Shown piece by piece: positions 14,077 through 14,209 of a stretch of 14,209 nt of DNA. Positions within the stretch are counted from its first letter, which is position 1, and each line of letters starts with the position of its first letter. Both the position numbers and the translations under genes were made by a program. This stretch comes from JAZNQN01 sp045656005 (GTDB lineage: Bacteria > Bacillota > Clostridia > UMGS1883 > UMGS1540). The notes below the pieces were generated by a model, which was given only the letters and a program-made list of their open reading frames with translations, searched no databases and was not told the origin of the DNA. The stretch covers positions 1 to 14,209 of the forward strand of contig JAZOQG010000017.1 of assembly GCA_045656005.1 (NCBI GenBank), given 5' to 3'.

Positions 14077-14209
14077 ATTGCCAAAATCTCTTTTTCTTTT
14101 TTCTTTGATTCATCATCAATGTTTTTAATATATTTATCTGTAAGGTCCTGAATGTCCTTCTCTGCCTTTTTGAGGTCGTCCTCTGTGATTTCGCTGTTTT
14201 TCTGCATTT
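14073..14209 (-). CDS. frr: Ribosome recycling factor, C-terminal part, cut by window edge
   Basis: Only the last 44 complete codons are inside the window; the gene starts beyond base 14209. RRF, with EF-G, splits the post-termination ribosome for another round of translation. The visible end has EITEDDLKKAEKDIQDLTDK (residues 6-25 of the fragment) followed by YIKNIDD and a Lys/Glu-rich tail. This matches the third helix of domain I, the usual C-terminus of the family. The reading frame ends with TGA overlapping the uppS ATG. frr directly before uppS is a widely conserved order, which supports the call. Confidence 0.92.
   Translation of the reverse strand, partial: MQKNSEITEDDLKKAEKDIQDLTDKYIKNIDDESKKKEKEILAI

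Noticed and set aside
1..14209. Mobile, defence, phage or biosynthetic system; CRISPR or RNA genes
   Set aside because: Every reading frame of size is a core gene or its shadow, the gaps are too short for hidden modules, and I saw no direct repeats, terminal inverted repeats, tRNA cloverleaf or integrase.

Overview
This window looks like ordinary chromosomal core sequence from a low-GC Gram-positive bacterium of the Clostridia type; I cannot name the genus. The grounds are: low GC (about 28 to 40 percent in three lines I counted), strong GGAGG-type ribosome binding sites, some TTG and GTG starts, the order dgt-dnaG-rpoD-trmK, a short primary sigma factor, and trmK, a gene typical of Gram-positives. 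All 17 genes lie on the minus strand, so transcription runs from high to low coordinates. Fifteen genes are complete and two are cut by the window ends. I see no tRNA, rRNA, insertion sequence, CRISPR array, phage gene or large repeat. No gene-free stretch exceeds 133 bases.

In transcription order, the first block (14209 to 10363) holds the 3' end of frr (ribosome recycling), uppS, cdsA, dxr and rseP. These cover undecaprenyl diphosphate synthesis, CDP-diacylglycerol synthesis, the committed MEP-pathway step and a membrane site-2 protease. The second block (10361 to 7635) is nusB, xseA, xseB and ispA: antitermination, exonuclease VII and farnesyl diphosphate synthase. Dxr, IspA and UppS belong to one route: Dxr feeds the isoprenoid pathway, IspA makes the C15 product, and UppS extends it to the C55 lipid carrier of cell-wall synthesis.

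The third block (7619 to 6027) is a flavodoxin-like flavoprotein with a cysteine cluster, followed by a dgt-type dNTP triphosphohydrolase. After a 133-base leader with a likely promoter and an inverted repeat comes the macromolecular-synthesis block dnaG-rpoD-trmK (5893 to 2351). It is followed by an N-acetylhexosamine 1-kinase-like gene and rsmA (2320 to 359). A well-formed promoter directly after rsmA starts a new unit, the GTP-type PEP carboxykinase pckG, cut off at base 1.

Genes are packed with gaps of 1 to 30 bases or small overlaps, and several Shine-Dalgarno sequences sit inside the last codons of the gene upstream, which points to long operons with translational coupling. I found no convincing undescribed system. 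The best leads are the orphan sugar-kinase gene between trmK and rsmA, the odd cysteine spacing of the flavoprotein, the dnaG leader, and the joining of conserved clusters that are often separate.
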